Source: Aphanomyces cochlioides
Taxonomy: Eukaryota > Oomycota > Saprolegniomycetes > Saprolegniales > Verrucalvaceae
Direction: 5' to 3'
Length of the DNA stretch: 64,000 bases
NCBI GenBank assembly: GCA_019828595.1
Contig: JAHQRK010000005.1
Coordinates: forward strand, 3,348,001-3,412,000
The position numbers and the translations under genes were made by a program. This document shows, piece after piece, positions 31,934 to 42,369 of the stretch (within the stretch, counting starts at the first letter, position 1; each line of letters opens with the position of its first letter). The notes under the pieces are model-generated. The model was not told the DNA's origin. It was given only the letters and a program-made list of their open reading frames with translations, and ran no database searches.

Positions 31934-33487
31934 ATGGAAACGGGGACCGGCCTCATTGTCCTGGCAGTCCTCGCGCTACTTGTCGTCATCTCCTTGACCC
32001 TGGATGTCTACCAATGCACGATTGTGTCCAAGAGTGGTCTCGCGCTTCTTATTGGTGGACTTGTCGGTCTTGTCATGTCAACTGAAGACCCAGCTACAGG
32101 AACAAACCTGGATTTCAATCATTCGCTCTTTTTTGCAGTTCTCCTGCCACCGATCATTTACGAAGCAGGGTTTTCAGTAGAGCGTACGACATTTTTCCGT
32201 AATTTTGGCGCAATCGTTGCAACTGCCATCTGGGGGACATTTATCTCCGCATGCGTGACAGGCATTATGCTATATGTTGCAAGTATGTGAAATTCCCTAT
32301 CGATATTTAACTATGCATGCATTTTAGGTGCAAGTGAATGGATCCCCCAAGTTGACTGGGTAGAAGCGTTTCTCTTTGGTGCGGTTCTCAGTGCTGTCGA
32401 TCCCGTCGCGACCCTTGCCAGCTTTCAGAAACTCCATGTGTCCCCAGTCCTGTTTAACGTTGTCTTTGGAGAAAGCGTACTGAACGATGCAGTTGCAATC
32501 GCCCTATACAAAGCTCTATCTCGTGCAACTTCCCTCCCTATGCTCATTCTTGTTGTTATCGAAACATTTGGAATCCTTGTCGGGTCGATCTGTGTCGCGA
32601 TGCTCATGACCCTCATGGGTAGCGCACTCTTTATGACCATCCCCACCCTTCGAGCTTTTCCAACGTACGAAGTACTTTTGTCGATGTCTGTCAGTCTATC
32701 AACTTATTTTGTCGCTGACGCATTTGAGTTCTCTGGTATCGTTGCTTTGTTTTTCAGTGGCATCCTCACAGCCCATTACCATTTCCATATCATGTCCCCA
32801 GTCGCTCAGCTGGTTTTCCACCACGTGCTTGTTACTGCGGCTTTTGTTTCGGAAACCCTTGTGTATGTATTTGTGGGTGTCGCGACAGCGTTGATTCTGA
32901 AGGGGTCATCTCCACTCCAGTATGAGCTGAGTTGGTCATTTGTCGGTCTGACGACCTTGAGCCTATTTGTCGGCCGCTTCCTAAACGTTTTCCCTCTCGT
33001 TACACTCACGAATCGATTCAAATGCAATCAAGACACTATAACACCACGTATGATGATTGTCATGTGGCTCGCTGGTCTGCGTGGTGCTGTCGCCGTTGCG
33101 CTTGTAATGGACTGGAGCTATGTTCGATCGGACGGGACAGATCGCAAGGCGCTGATGGTTACCACAACTCTTTTTGTTGTCATTGGAACGACGTGGATCG
33201 TTGGTGGCTTGACTGGTCCGCTCGTTCGTTTGTGTGGTCTAATCGACGAAACCTCTTCAGCCCCTGATCGCAACGTCACTCCAATGGGACGCCGCATGAG
33301 CTCCATTGACCTAGACGTTTCAGCAGACGGCCGATGCGCAATGGCTCGCGTTCTCCTCCACAAAATGTGGACTAATTTTGACGAGACATACATGAAACCA
33401 TTCTTTGGTGGACGGCGGCGCAAATCCGTCCATGATAAAGTCTCTGGTAGTCTTTTAGACCATGTCATTGCCTCGACCGAAGATTAA
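31934..33487 (+). CDS. Na+/H+ exchanger (CPA1/NHE family)
   Basis: Two exons; a 47-nt intron lies at about 32283-32329. The protein of about 500 residues has some 11-12 membrane segments. Family marks: FFAVLLPPIIYEAGFS (TM4), SAVDPVATLASF, VVFGESVLNDAVAIAL containing the ND transport pair of electroneutral CPA1 exchangers, EFSGIVALFFSGI, and WLAGLRGAVAVALVM with the conserved Arg. The cytosolic tail is short (about 95 residues, basic FFGGRRRKS), unlike the long regulated tails of animal NHE1. It exchanges Na+ for H+ at an endosomal or plasma membrane. No N-terminal cleavable signal is needed; TM1 is at residues 5-25. Confidence 0.93.
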
Positions 33488-33574
33488 TCTGAAGTGCCAC
33501 CGCATCAAGCTCGATAGGTTAAAGATTTTCTTTCCCAAATGGACCTCAATGCAGTTTTTACTTGACGCATGCAA

Positions 33575-33760
33575 TTACAAGCCTTTCCGGGCAATATTGA
33601 TGCCGCTATCGTCAGAAAATCGTTCCAAAAGTTGACAAGTACTTAAACTAGGAAGGATCTCACAGCGTGAAATGTCATCCAAGCGCCGTTGCCAGACACA
33701 CTTGGTGTGATCCAATTTGAAATTGCTGCGTTGAATGAGGATGAAACTGTTGTTGTGCAT
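33575..33760 (-). CDS. Small hypothetical ORF
   Basis: A 61-codon frame from the ATG at 33760 with gene-like composition (KLDHTKCVWQRRLDDISRC, ending GINIARKGL). It sits in the 300-bp space between the exchanger and the CCDC24-like gene. The start is only 33 bp from the divergent ATG at 33794. It has no domain I recognise and may be an exon of a longer gene or chance. Included because the gap is otherwise unexplained. Confidence 0.3.
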   Translation of the reverse strand: MHNNSFILIQRSNFKLDHTKCVWQRRLDDISRCEILPSLSTCQLLERFSDDSGINIARKGL

Positions 33761-33793
33761 TTGGTTGGAGTCTAAATTTAGAGAGGCGCCGCG

Positions 33794-35032
33794 ATGCACA
33801 CACCTGAGGTGTTCTATGTGCGTCAGCTTCTTTGGGATGAAGTTCGCAAGGCAGTCAACCAAGCAGAGATCGATGAGCTCTATCAAGTCCTAGGCCATCA
33901 ATTTATTGACGAAAACCTGGTACGAAATGCATGGTCGAGCATGAGTGATGATAGACTTGTAGACATTACAAACTGAACTCCGTGCGCTGGTCGAGATCTT
34001 GGGAGACTATCAAAAAGCAAACGACTCTATTCGGGTGAGTGTAATCCACGCGAAGAAATGATTAAAGTTGTCCAGGACGCCATTCGGAACCGCCCCGCTT
34101 TGCCAGAACCTCCAGGTCGAGCATTTCTTATTGATGAGCTGAAAATCCTCGCGTCGAACTTACAAGACCGACAGATGACATCGCCCCACGACAAACAAAT
34201 CCTCGGCTACATCTTCTCGGAATCACATGACGAGCAGCAATCAAATCCACCTATGACACCACGACTCAAGGGCTTTGATTCGTTCCCTGACAACGCAGTA
34301 CTGATTCGTCCAGGCACTGCCGACGGCAACAGGAAACGACCCATGTCAAGGCCACCATCGTCAAGAGGACTCTCAAGTCGTGGCTCGGTTACTTCGACGG
34401 CGTCGGCACCAGCCGTCTTGGAGGATCTTGTAATAAGCTAGCTCGAGGTCCAACGCTTACAATTCTGTAGGGATGTGTGAACATTAGACAGATTGACTCG
34501 ATGAAGGAAAAGCTTCGAGATGCGCTATTGGAAGAGAAGCAGCAGCTTTTAGACGACATCGAGTTTATCCAGGTATTCTTCCAGCGATCTCATGCCCAAA
34601 GTGACGTTGCTCGACATAGGGATGCTTGGAAATGGAGCAGGATTTAATTGAAGAAGACACCAAGCATACTGTAGTGCATCCTGCACCATCTCTCAAAGAC
34701 TTGCATGAATTTCGAAAGACTCTAGAGCATGCTTGTCTCGAACACGTACAACTGCACGCTGCTCGTCGTCTCATCTTGGCGGCCTCTGGGCTTTCTAGGA
34801 CAAGTTGGCGTACGTTCAAGAACGAATAGCCAAAGCAGACGATATGATCCTCCATAGACGAAAAAGGTACACACGAATGCGAATCTTTCGTAACTAGTAC
34901 TTTAGTGGGGGTCCCCTCGATGTGCCAAACCGTACGGCATTCACGCCAGCGCCACCCAAGCGCGGTAGCAGCAAAGTCCATCAAGTTCGCGATGTTGTCC
35001 AAATGGCTCGCGATGAGATCTACTTTTCATGA
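33794..35032 (+). CDS. CCDC24-like coiled-coil protein
   Basis: Six to seven short exons joined by 40-55 nt introns. In order: an N-terminal helical block (LLWDEVRKAVNQAEIDELYQVLG), a TELRALVEILGDY helix, PGRAFLIDELKILASNL, a Ser/Arg/Pro-rich linker (RPPSSRGLSSRGS), then IRQIDSMKEKLRDALLEEKQ with DDIEFIQGCLEME, and a C-terminal basic helix ending RDEIYFS. The order of an ELR-type helix, an LxxEL helix, then ID...LR..LLEE...L...I..IQ.CLE matches animal CCDC24, a poorly studied coiled-coil protein found mostly in ciliated organisms. That would suit a flagellate oomycete. The assignment rests on recall of this pattern. Confidence 0.6.
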
Positions 35033-35040
35033 AAACTTTC

Positions 35041-35200
35041 TAATTTAACTCCATTCCAGCGATTTGATTGGCTATGATTACAATTTTAAGCCAATTATAA
35101 TCTAGAAAAATTACCAATTAAATTATTGTCTTTTCTATTTTTAACCAATTATTTAATTAATTGACATCTTATTCAACCAATCATTTGATAGAGATGTGAA
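35041..35200. promoter_or_regulatory. CCAAT-rich promoter of the acid phosphatase gene
   Basis: This 160-bp AT-rich gap contains GATTGGCTAT, AAGCCAATTAT, TACCAATTAAA, TAACCAATTAT and CAACCAATCAT. These are five CCAAT boxes at roughly regular spacing just upstream of the phosphatase ATG. Confidence 0.5.
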
Positions 35201-35226
35201 AAATGATCTTTCACGACATTCGAGAA

Positions 35227-37230
35227 ATGACCGCAAGGATGGTGGCAACATTGGCGATGTTGCTCGCCGTAGCGACTTCTCGGGAGTCTCCCTGGCGCTA
35301 TGATGAGACCCCAAAATGCTTTGAGATGTATGCGTCACCAGAGAAGCTGGATTTGGGCGGCGATGTGGTTGTGTCGTGGACTGGTGTACATTCCCATCCC
35401 TCCGACTACCTCACGATCAGTTGCGGCCCAACACAAGGCTTGAACGACTACATCGAGCGGCTGAATGTAACGACGACGTCGACGTCATCTGTACGATTTG
35501 AAGACTTGCACATGCTGCGTTGTGTCTACACGGCTTCATACTTTCATTTCAACGGCTCGGCGTTCCATCCCCTTGGCCAAGTGTCCATCCCGATGAAAGC
35601 GTCCATCAATAGTCCACAACAAGGCCACATTGCATTCAACGAGCACTTGGACCAAATGGTTGTCATGTACAACTCGGCTTCGAACCGGACGCCCTCTGTC
35701 AAATATGGCCGTGATCCAAATCTAGCTCATGCTGAACTCCGTCGTGGCACTTCAACGACCTACAATGCCACCGACATGTGCGTCCTCCTTCTCAGTTCTC
35801 CCTCAAATTTTGTCATCAGGTGCCACGAGCCAGCTACAATTGTCGCCCAACAATGGTTCCGTGATCCTGGCTTTATGCACACTATTGTAATCGATAATCT
35901 CGAGTTGGCAACGACATACTTCTACCAATTCGGCAACGACCACGATGGATGGAGCGCCATTTACTCGTTTACAAGTCGTCCACCTGCAAATTCCACGTAC
36001 ATTCTCCTCATGAGGCGCTCTAACCAGTGCTGTTGTTTTAGTGCGCCCGTGAAATTCATTGCGTATGGTGACATGGGCGTTGACAATGCTCCAGCAGCTT
36101 GGTCGACAGCTATGCGCGTCTTCCAAGACATTGAGAATGGCTACGATGGATTCCTCCTGCATTTTGGCGACATAAGGTAGTTCATCCACTCCAATACTCA
36201 TGGCCTCATTGCTCCCTTAGCTATGCCCGTGGCATTGGTCTTCAATGGGAGAAGTTCATGTACATCATTGAGCCCATCGCGACGCGCTTGTACGTCTTCC
36301 CCAGTCCTTTCTCCTCAATGTGATATCCTCTAGGCCTTACATGGTCAGCTTGGGCAATCGTACGCCCCATTCTCACCTTTGAACGTGCGCTGATGGCTAT
36401 GATCTACGTAGATGAATATGACTACATTGGTGGTGGCGAGCATGATCCATCGCACCCATTGACTCCTAATGGTTTCCACCCCGATTGGGGCAATTACGGC
36501 GTCGATTCTCTTGGCGAGTGCGGCGTCCCGACTGTCCACCGCTTTCGAGGTAGCAACTTGTTCGTGGCTCTTCCCAATGCTCGTAGGTCCTGCGAATGGC
36601 CATGGACTCTTTTGGTACAGCTTCGACTACGCCTTTGTCCATGTCGTTCAATTGTCGTCGGAGCATGACTATCGCCCTGGATCGCTTCAATATAAATGGC
36701 TAGCTGCGGATTTAGCCGCCGTGGATCGATCCAAGCAGCCTTGGATTGTTTTGACGGCGCATCGCATGATGGTATAACCTCCAACTGTTTCATTTCCTGA
36801 TGGAATTTCCTCTGTAGTACACGACGCAATTGGATGAAGTGGAAGACTACCGAGTCTCCGTGCATTTCCGTGCGGCACTTGAGCCGCTTTTGCATCAATT
36901 TCGCGTGAATCTCGTCCTGGTACATGCAGAACTAGCCTCAGCTTAATCACTCTGCTTCAGGTGGGCCATCAGCATTCGTACGAGCGAAGCTGCCCAGTGT
37001 ACAATGGCACATGTGTCGATCAAGGCACAGTGCACATCATTGCAGGCTCCGCCGGTGCCGAGTTGGAAAAGTCGGGGTTCTCGCCAAAATTGGGCCCATG
37101 GAGCGTCGCGAATGTGAATGCATGGGGCTACCTCCGCCTCGAAGCGTCGCTGGATGCATTACACGTTGCATTTGTCCGCAACGACAATGGCAACATTTAT
37201 GACGAAACGACGCTCGCAAGATGGGCTTAA
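35227..37230 (+). CDS. Secreted purple acid phosphatase
   Basis: A secreted binuclear-metal phosphatase. The ATG at 35227 starts a clean signal peptide (MTARMVATLAMLLAVATS); an in-frame ATG at 35203 would only add a polar extension. A fibronectin-like N-terminal domain is followed by the metallophosphoesterase core: GDMG, GDISYARG, GNHE (assembled across a 53-nt intron ending at about 36410), HRMM in place of the usual GHRP box, and GHQHSYERSCP. At least seven introns are inferred. Two of them, 42 nt at about 35777-35818 and 45 nt at about 35999-36043, are multiples of three without stops, so they read as protein unless removed. Restoring them gives the family-typical TDMCHEPA and NSTAPVKFIAYGD. 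It hydrolyses phosphate esters extracellularly or in vacuoles. The stop shares TTAA with ARFRP1. Confidence 0.92.
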
Positions 37231-38049
37231 TGCTTTATGAGAAATCTGTCGCTTGATTTGACTGTCGAGATGAAGGAGGTGACGGCGTCGTCTAAGCCTT
37301 CCCTACATTTCTATCGCTTAAGACTTTGTGGAACAAAATGCAAGACGGACCTTGTGAGTGCACTGATCGTTCGTAGACTTGTCATGTGTGCTGATGGAAT
37401 CGTGTCCAAGGCGAGTCGCTCTATGAGGGTAGCTTCATCCTTGGCAGTGGCCAAGTCTTTCTTGTTGGCAAGGATCAAGAGAGGGACATTGGATAGCTCT
37501 GGCGTGTCAAGCATGGTAACTAAGGAAGTTAAGACCTTGCGGTGGTCGAATGAACGTACAGAGCGCTGTCTTGGATTCCTCAAAGCGTTCTTCGTCCGCA
37601 GAGTCTATGACAAAGACTATGCCGTGGCTTTCACTGTAGTATTTGCTCCAAATTGCACGCAGTCGTTCCTGTCACATCCGTCTTATCATCGTTGATCAAA
37701 CTCCAACACGTACTTGTCCACCCAAGTCCCAAAATATAACATTCGTCCGGGCAATATCGACCTTTGCAACTAGACAAGAGGATCGTGAGCATCGCGCGCC
37801 AATTTGTCCTTGTATTCATACTGTTGAGGCCAACCGTGGGTGGAATTTTGTCGAGCGGGATGCCCGCTTTCTTTCCAAACATCGTCTTGAGCTGCTCGAG
37901 TAACGTCTAGGACAATCCAACATGGGTAAAAAGACACGGCGGACGGCTTTTCTTACTGTTTTGCCGGCATAATCGAGGCCGATGATGAGCAAATGGACTT
38001 CCGCCTTGGTGAACAAGTACTGCCAGAATCCCCACAGCAACGAGAACAT
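37227..38049 (-). CDS. ARFRP1: ADP-ribosylation factor-related GTPase ARFRP1
   Basis: A small GTPase of the Arf family in about six exons. It starts MFSLLWGFWQYLFTKAEVHLLIIGLDYAGKT (P-loop GLDYAGKT, where GLDNAGKT is usual), then KIPPTVGLN (switch I), FWDLGGQ (switch II), YYSESHGIVFVIDSADEERFEES and LLILANKKDL (NKxD box). The last intron (about 37280-37327) joins ISALTR to EGLDDAVTSF and gives a stop at 37227-37229. The N-terminus, aromatic and lacking a myristoylation Gly, together with the DEERFEES stretch, is characteristic of ARFRP1/yeast Arl3. This protein is N-acetylated, sits at the trans-Golgi and recruits Arl1 and golgins. NAA50 encoded nearby is a different N-acetyltransferase, so I draw no link. 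Confidence 0.88.
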
Positions 38050-38358
38050 GGTCGATTTTTGACTCTCAAGAGTTCAAAAACCTTTTAAAATTAATATTTA
38101 CATGAATAACCTCAAAACTATGAGGACATCTTGCTCAATCACGCAAACGAAGCCGGCAGCTCTGAGCCAATTCCTCTAGATCATCCCAGTGTATCTTCTT
38201 CTTGCCATATGTATCAACACAGGTATTGTGTCGAGCTGAAAGAGGCTCATTTGGTTCAATCCATGTGATTGGGATATGCATTTATAGAGGTTTTTGATTT
38301 CATTGGGTCTTCTTATATCCTGGACAGTTTCAAATATCGGTTCTCGAAAGGCGGCGCC

Positions 38359-38891
38359 ATGAAGGACGCAGACGACGACAGCGCTGGACTTTCCTTCACT
38401 CTGGGCACAGAAGTAGACCGAGATATTGACGGACTTTGGTTCCCTGGAAGGATTGTTGGTGTTCATGACGATGAGGAGACGTATGATGTCCAGTACGACG
38501 AAGACGACAAGATTGAAAGACACATTCCAGCCGCGGAACTCAGGTAAAAATTCTCAAGACGAGTGGAGATGAAAGAGTGCTCGCAGGCGAAGAAAGCAAG
38601 GAGAAAACCAAGATGTAGCCGTGCCGCGATGCTACACTAGTCACGGACGTTCGGATGACACTCTACTTCGAGAATCGTCGCTCCTCATACAGACCGACTA
38701 TGACCCAAATAAAGCGCCGACCGTCGTAGTACACAATAAAGGCGAAGCCACAGCAGGTAAAACATGAAATTGAGTGCCCGCATTGAATTACAAATCGTCT
38801 AGCCAACGGATACATTATTAATGGCTTGGAAACAAATGTCGCAGCAGGAAATGGACTTCGCGGCATTCGATGGCTGCGTGTAAACACTTAA
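38359..38891 (+). CDS. Small Tudor-like domain protein
   Basis: Three exons. From the ATG at 38359 (GCGCCATGA context) the first exon encodes GTEVDRDIDGLWFPGRIVG followed by DEETYDVQYDEDDKIERHIP, a Tudor/agenet-like barrel that binds methylated Lys or Arg in other proteins. Introns of about 45 nt at 38546 and 38757 lead to a polar middle and a C-terminal exon (NGYIINGLETNVAAGNGLRG) ending at TAA 38889-38891. That is about 150 residues in all. An upstream in-frame ATG at 38269 would add 30 residues. The downstream exons are read by frame continuity only. Its partner is unknown. Confidence 0.65.
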
Positions 38892-40479
38892 TCGACTTTT
38901 TTCTTTCGTCGGTAGCGCTTAATCTCTCGAACGAGACCACCGCCAAGCGGAAGCAACAGCGGCAACAAAAGCGGCAAGTAGACGGCATAGATCTGTTCCT
39001 CTGGAAAGTAGAGCTGTGATACCATGGTTGGGTCGTAGTAGGCATCTTCAACAGCTAGTCGCGCTTGACGAAGGGTAGCAAGATGGGTTTGGCGGCTTGT
39101 AGGGGATTCCATTTCGTTCAAATCGACGCTCTGGACGAGTTTGAGTGCCTTCGTGACTTGGCTTTGGATGCGCTCGAGGACAATCATCTGAGGCATATTT
39201 TCAACGAGCGTAGCAATGGACTGTAGCGTTTGAAGGGTTGCATGCCAATGGCTAAAAAACGTTCAGCAACTTGAGGAAAAGGACGACTGTACCGAACTAG
39301 CCAGCGCCGCATGAGAATATCGACTTCCCATGATGCTAAACCATTTTTCTTGGAAGGAATTATAGCAACTGAGTTGGATGATGGCAATGAAAGGCCGAGG
39401 AGAAGACGACAATGATGAACAAAGACTTGCATCATGCGAGGCACGTCCTGTGGCGTCGGGACAATTGTGACGCCGCCGTACGAAGGAATCAAAAAGGAAT
39501 ACGCTGCAGCACCTTTGTAGCGGATATGCAGGCTTGGTGAGCGAGGAATCGCACCCTACAGTCGTGTCGGCATCAAAACTTTCCTTGATTGCATTTACCA
39601 TGAAGTGAAAAATCTGTTCTCGGTCCTCCAAGACGGACGACGTTGAGAAATCGTTCGCTGATTTGAACTGTTGCAAGTCATCAGGTGTAACGTATTGGTT
39701 GCCTTGAGCATCTTGACGATATGTCTATGACAGCAGGATATGTCATGGAGAAAAGGAAAACTCTGTACCTTGGCGAGTTTTGCATAATGGACAAGTTGCG
39801 ACTCCAGGGTGACGTCTGCCAATGTCGTCGATAATGTATGGGCAAATGGCTCGATCCAAGACATAGCAGAATCCAACACGTTGCTCCATGCTTCGGCGAG
39901 CGATGCATTGTGTGGTACTTCATTCAAGATGGAGAAACTCCAGCGATACTTGAGCGCAGGCTTGATATCGGATGCATCAAATGATGGAAAGAGCGTGTCG
40001 AGAAGTATTTGTTGTTGCTCCGTCGACACTCGGCACGCAAACGTCCACGCATGACGATAGGCGCCTAGCTTGATTGCTGATGCATCTCCGTCGGCGTTGT
40101 CGCGGCAAAGCAAGACAAACACTGCTTGGTCTGCAAGTTTCAAATCTTGAAGCTGTTTGTACAGTGCTCGATCAATCTCTGCATCGTCGTTTGAACCATC
40201 CTGCACACTGATATCCTTTGAGGAAACCTGAATCTTCTTGATCTTTGGCAATATGGCAAACTCAATCGATGCATGATGTTTTCCTTGTAGAATTGCGAGA
40301 GTCTCTGTGGCTCGCAACGATGCGCGCAGATGCTCCGTCGAAGCTGCTAAATCCAGCACATGAATCGCCTCGAATGGAAGTGGTGATCGCGGTACAAGCA
40401 GCAATTTGTATGCATACGGTGCGATGAGCAGGATCGGCACCAAGACACTCGCAAGGATCGCAAGTCGCGTCCCCGCCAT
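38888..40479 (-). CDS. PIGS: GPI transamidase subunit PIG-S
   Basis: Four exons. The ATG at 40479 starts MAGTRLAILASVLVPILLIA, the N-terminal membrane segment; a further in-frame ATG at 40512 is less likely because it overlaps the TCCGGATAA motif. A large luminal domain follows with family motifs: LPFEAIHVLDLAAS, YRWSFSILNE, then YGGVTIVPTPQDV and HHCRLLLGL. A C-terminal membrane segment (YAVYLPLLLPLLLPLGGGLV) and a basic cytosolic end (YRRKKKVD) close the protein. This two-TM layout is that of PIG-S/Gpi17, a structural subunit of the ER transamidase that attaches GPI anchors to proteins. The stop (38888-38890) overlaps that of the Tudor-like gene. Confidence 0.9.
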
Positions 40480-40782
40480 TTTCGAAATGGCTCCCTTGTT
40501 GTCAAGCAACATCCGGATAATTATTCGGTACTTTGACTTTAAATAGTGTTAGGTTTAACATTTAGGTTTTTAGGGTTTTAGGCGACTAAGATGGGGAAGA
40601 AAGTTTGAAGAAGACAAAGGTTTCCAAGGTAGATGGAGCCCTGAATAGAGGGGAGGACGCTGTAGGTAGCGAGCTCACCGCAACGAGAGATGGAAATCGC
40701 AGTTGTTTGATTATGTATTCAAAGATATATATATTTGAAGCATAGTTAGCAAGCGCGCCAGAGAGAGATTGAGTCCTATCGT
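40480..40782. promoter_or_regulatory. PIGS promoter with TCCGGATAA and telomere-like repeat
   Basis: ATCCGGATAA lies at 40511-40520, about 30 bp upstream of the PIGS start. At about 40548-40583 follow degenerate TTTAGGG-type units (GTTAGGTTTAACATTTAGG, then TTTTTAGGGTTTTAGG). These match the oomycete telomere unit or, read on the other strand, a telo-box-like AAAACCCTAAAA. No gene is seen in the gap. Confidence 0.5.
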
Positions 40783-41211
40783 CTACCATCCTTGATCTAA
40801 ATCCTCAGGGGGAACAAACAAGAGCAGCTTTTCCCATCCATGAGCTTTCCACGAGAGCTGGAACGTCACGACCCACGCGATAAAGATGAGAGTCACGATG
40901 ATGAATCCGAGAAATGATCGACGGACCCCTACAAGACAGATAGACATGAGGTACATCCTACAACAAGAAAGGATGGACGTACAGAGAGTCGTCTTTGGAT
41001 CAATCGTCGCATCAAGGAATTGCGCGCGGTAGTGGAATACGTTGACGGCCCACAACCAAGGAAGCAAGCAGAGACCGCCGAAAAAGATCTTTCGCGCGAC
41101 CGAGCCGTCGTCTTCCTTGTTCAAGTTTCGAGTAAAGTTGCCGCGGTTGTTGTTGGCGCGCTCTTCGCGGGTCGACTCCAGCACCGGCACATTGCTGTCG
41201 TCGCGGGCCAT
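40783..41211 (-). CDS. PSENEN: Gamma-secretase subunit PEN-2
   Basis: Two exons. A polar N-terminus is followed by ARKIFFGGLCLLPWLWAVNV, the PEN-2 signature (R-K-x-F-x-G-G-x-x-x-L-P-x-L-W). An intron of about 54 nt (40927-40980) then joins DPKTTL to WVRRSFLGFI, the second membrane segment IIVTLIFIAWVVTFQL and a Trp/Gly-containing C-terminus with LLLFVPPED. PEN-2 is the small subunit needed for presenilin endoproteolysis in gamma-secretase, which cuts type-I membrane proteins. Oomycetes encode presenilin, so a working complex is plausible; the other subunits are not in this window. Start chosen at the ATG at 41211. Confidence 0.92.
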   Translation of the reverse strand: MARDDSNVPVLESTREERANNNRGNFTRNLNKEDDGSVARKIFFGGLCLLPWLWAVNVFHYRAQFLDATIDPKTTLCTSILSCCRMYLMSICLVGVRRSFLGFIIVTLIFIAWVVTFQLSWKAHGWEKLLLFVPPEDLDQGW

Positions 41212-41332
41212 GCTCACAACTTCTTCGACTCTGGAACAAGATTTGACTTGGATTTACTATAGACGACGCATACCGAATAGTCTCCTATCAATTTATAATT
41301 TGGGCTATTCATTTAAAGAGGTAATTAGACCC

Positions 41333-41364
41333 TTCAATAAAGTATACAACTTTACTTTATTGAA
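41333..41364. promoter_or_regulatory. 12-bp inverted repeat 20 nt before the Hv1 start
   Basis: TTCAATAAAGTA and TACTTTATTGAA form a perfect 12-bp inverted repeat with an 8-nt loop, ending 20 bases before the ATG at 41384. It probably lies in the 5' untranslated region. A role in translation or protein binding is possible but unproven. Confidence 0.5.
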
Positions 41365-41383
41365 TATCAGATTTTATCGAACG

Positions 41384-42190
41384 ATGGAGAAACGCAGGAA
41401 GGATGCTCCAGCACCCGAAGCTGCCGCTGGATTCGTACCCGTGGGCCAAAGCAGGACACAAGCGGTTGGCCTCTTTATCGAATGGCGCGAAACACAGATG
41501 GCATTGATTGTACTGATTCTGCTCGACGTTGCGGCTGCAACGATTGGAATCATGCTGGATCTGCAACCCAAGACGATTGTCCCGTCGTTTGTCGTGTACG
41601 CATTGCAATCCCTAAGTGGATTCACTCAAGTTTTGTTTGTCCTTGAGATAACCGCTCTCGTGTGGGTCTTCCAGTTAGCTCTTTTCAGTCACGTCGGGTA
41701 TTGTATCGACTTTGGCGTTGTTGTGTTTAGTCTGACTTGGGAATTCCAGCGGCAATCTAAAGGTACGACACTTCTCCAAAGGCTTCATTCGAATCTTTTG
41801 GCAATAGTCGTGCGAATTCTCGGGTTGCTACGTCTATGGCGAGTCTTTCGGCTCGTGGAAACATACCTCAACGACGAGCGCGTCCAGCATCAAGCTACAG
41901 CAGCTTTACTCGAAGCGGAGCAACAGGTATCGAGAATCGATCAACTCTCATCCCTAAACTTTGTTAACATCTCCTAGCTAACAGCAAAACATGCGCTGAG
42001 AATCCAAATCCTGGAGGATGCACTCGAGAAAGAGTATCAAGCCAAGGCGCAGTTAAATCAAGTTCTGCAAGAGTACAAGGACGAGATCGACACGCTCAAG
42101 GAAGCGCTCGAAATTGCCGCTTTGAGTGTCATGCAGGATAAAGATGACGAAGAGGAGGAGAAGGAAGAGGAGGACATTTGGTATGAGTGA
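41384..42190 (+). CDS. HVCN1: Voltage-gated proton channel (Hv1 type)
   Basis: Two exons; the intron lies at about 41928-41978. Four membrane helices form a voltage-sensor domain with the proton-channel residues in place: Asp48 in S1 (LILLDVA, equivalent to the selectivity Asp112 of human Hv1), Asp59, Glu88 in S2, Asp109 at the start of S3 (CIDFGVVVF), and S4 LLRLWRVFRLVE with Arg150, 153 and 156 at the three-residue spacing of Hv1. A long cytosolic coiled coil follows (about residues 165-245), the dimerisation element of Hv1, ending in a Glu-rich tail. There is no pore domain. It would extrude protons on depolarisation. S4 has the RxWR pattern, so proton selectivity is well supported. Confidence 0.88.
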
Positions 42191-42369
42191 AATAGAAATC
42201 ACGATTTGACTCCTAAGGATTTGAGTTGACCAATCAGCGTGCAGAACTCGACGTTGAAGAAACAGCCAATCAAATCGCCTGGCTTAAAAAAACGAACCAA
42301 TCAGCGGCTCAACTTCGATCATGCTTGGGTACGAAGTTGGCCATTTGACAAAGATCATTGCGCCGCAAG
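42191..42369. promoter_or_regulatory. Triple CCAAT box before the second USP gene
   Basis: GACCAATCAGCG, AGCCAATCAAA and AACCAATCAGCG occur within 80 bp (about 42225-42305), all in the same orientation, upstream of the ATG at 42370. Confidence 0.5.

Noticed and set aside
37227..38049. Functional link between NAA50 and ARFRP1 (N-acetylated GTPase)
   Set aside because: ARFRP1/Arl3 is acetylated by the NatC complex in other eukaryotes, not NAA50, and the genes are 25 kb apart.
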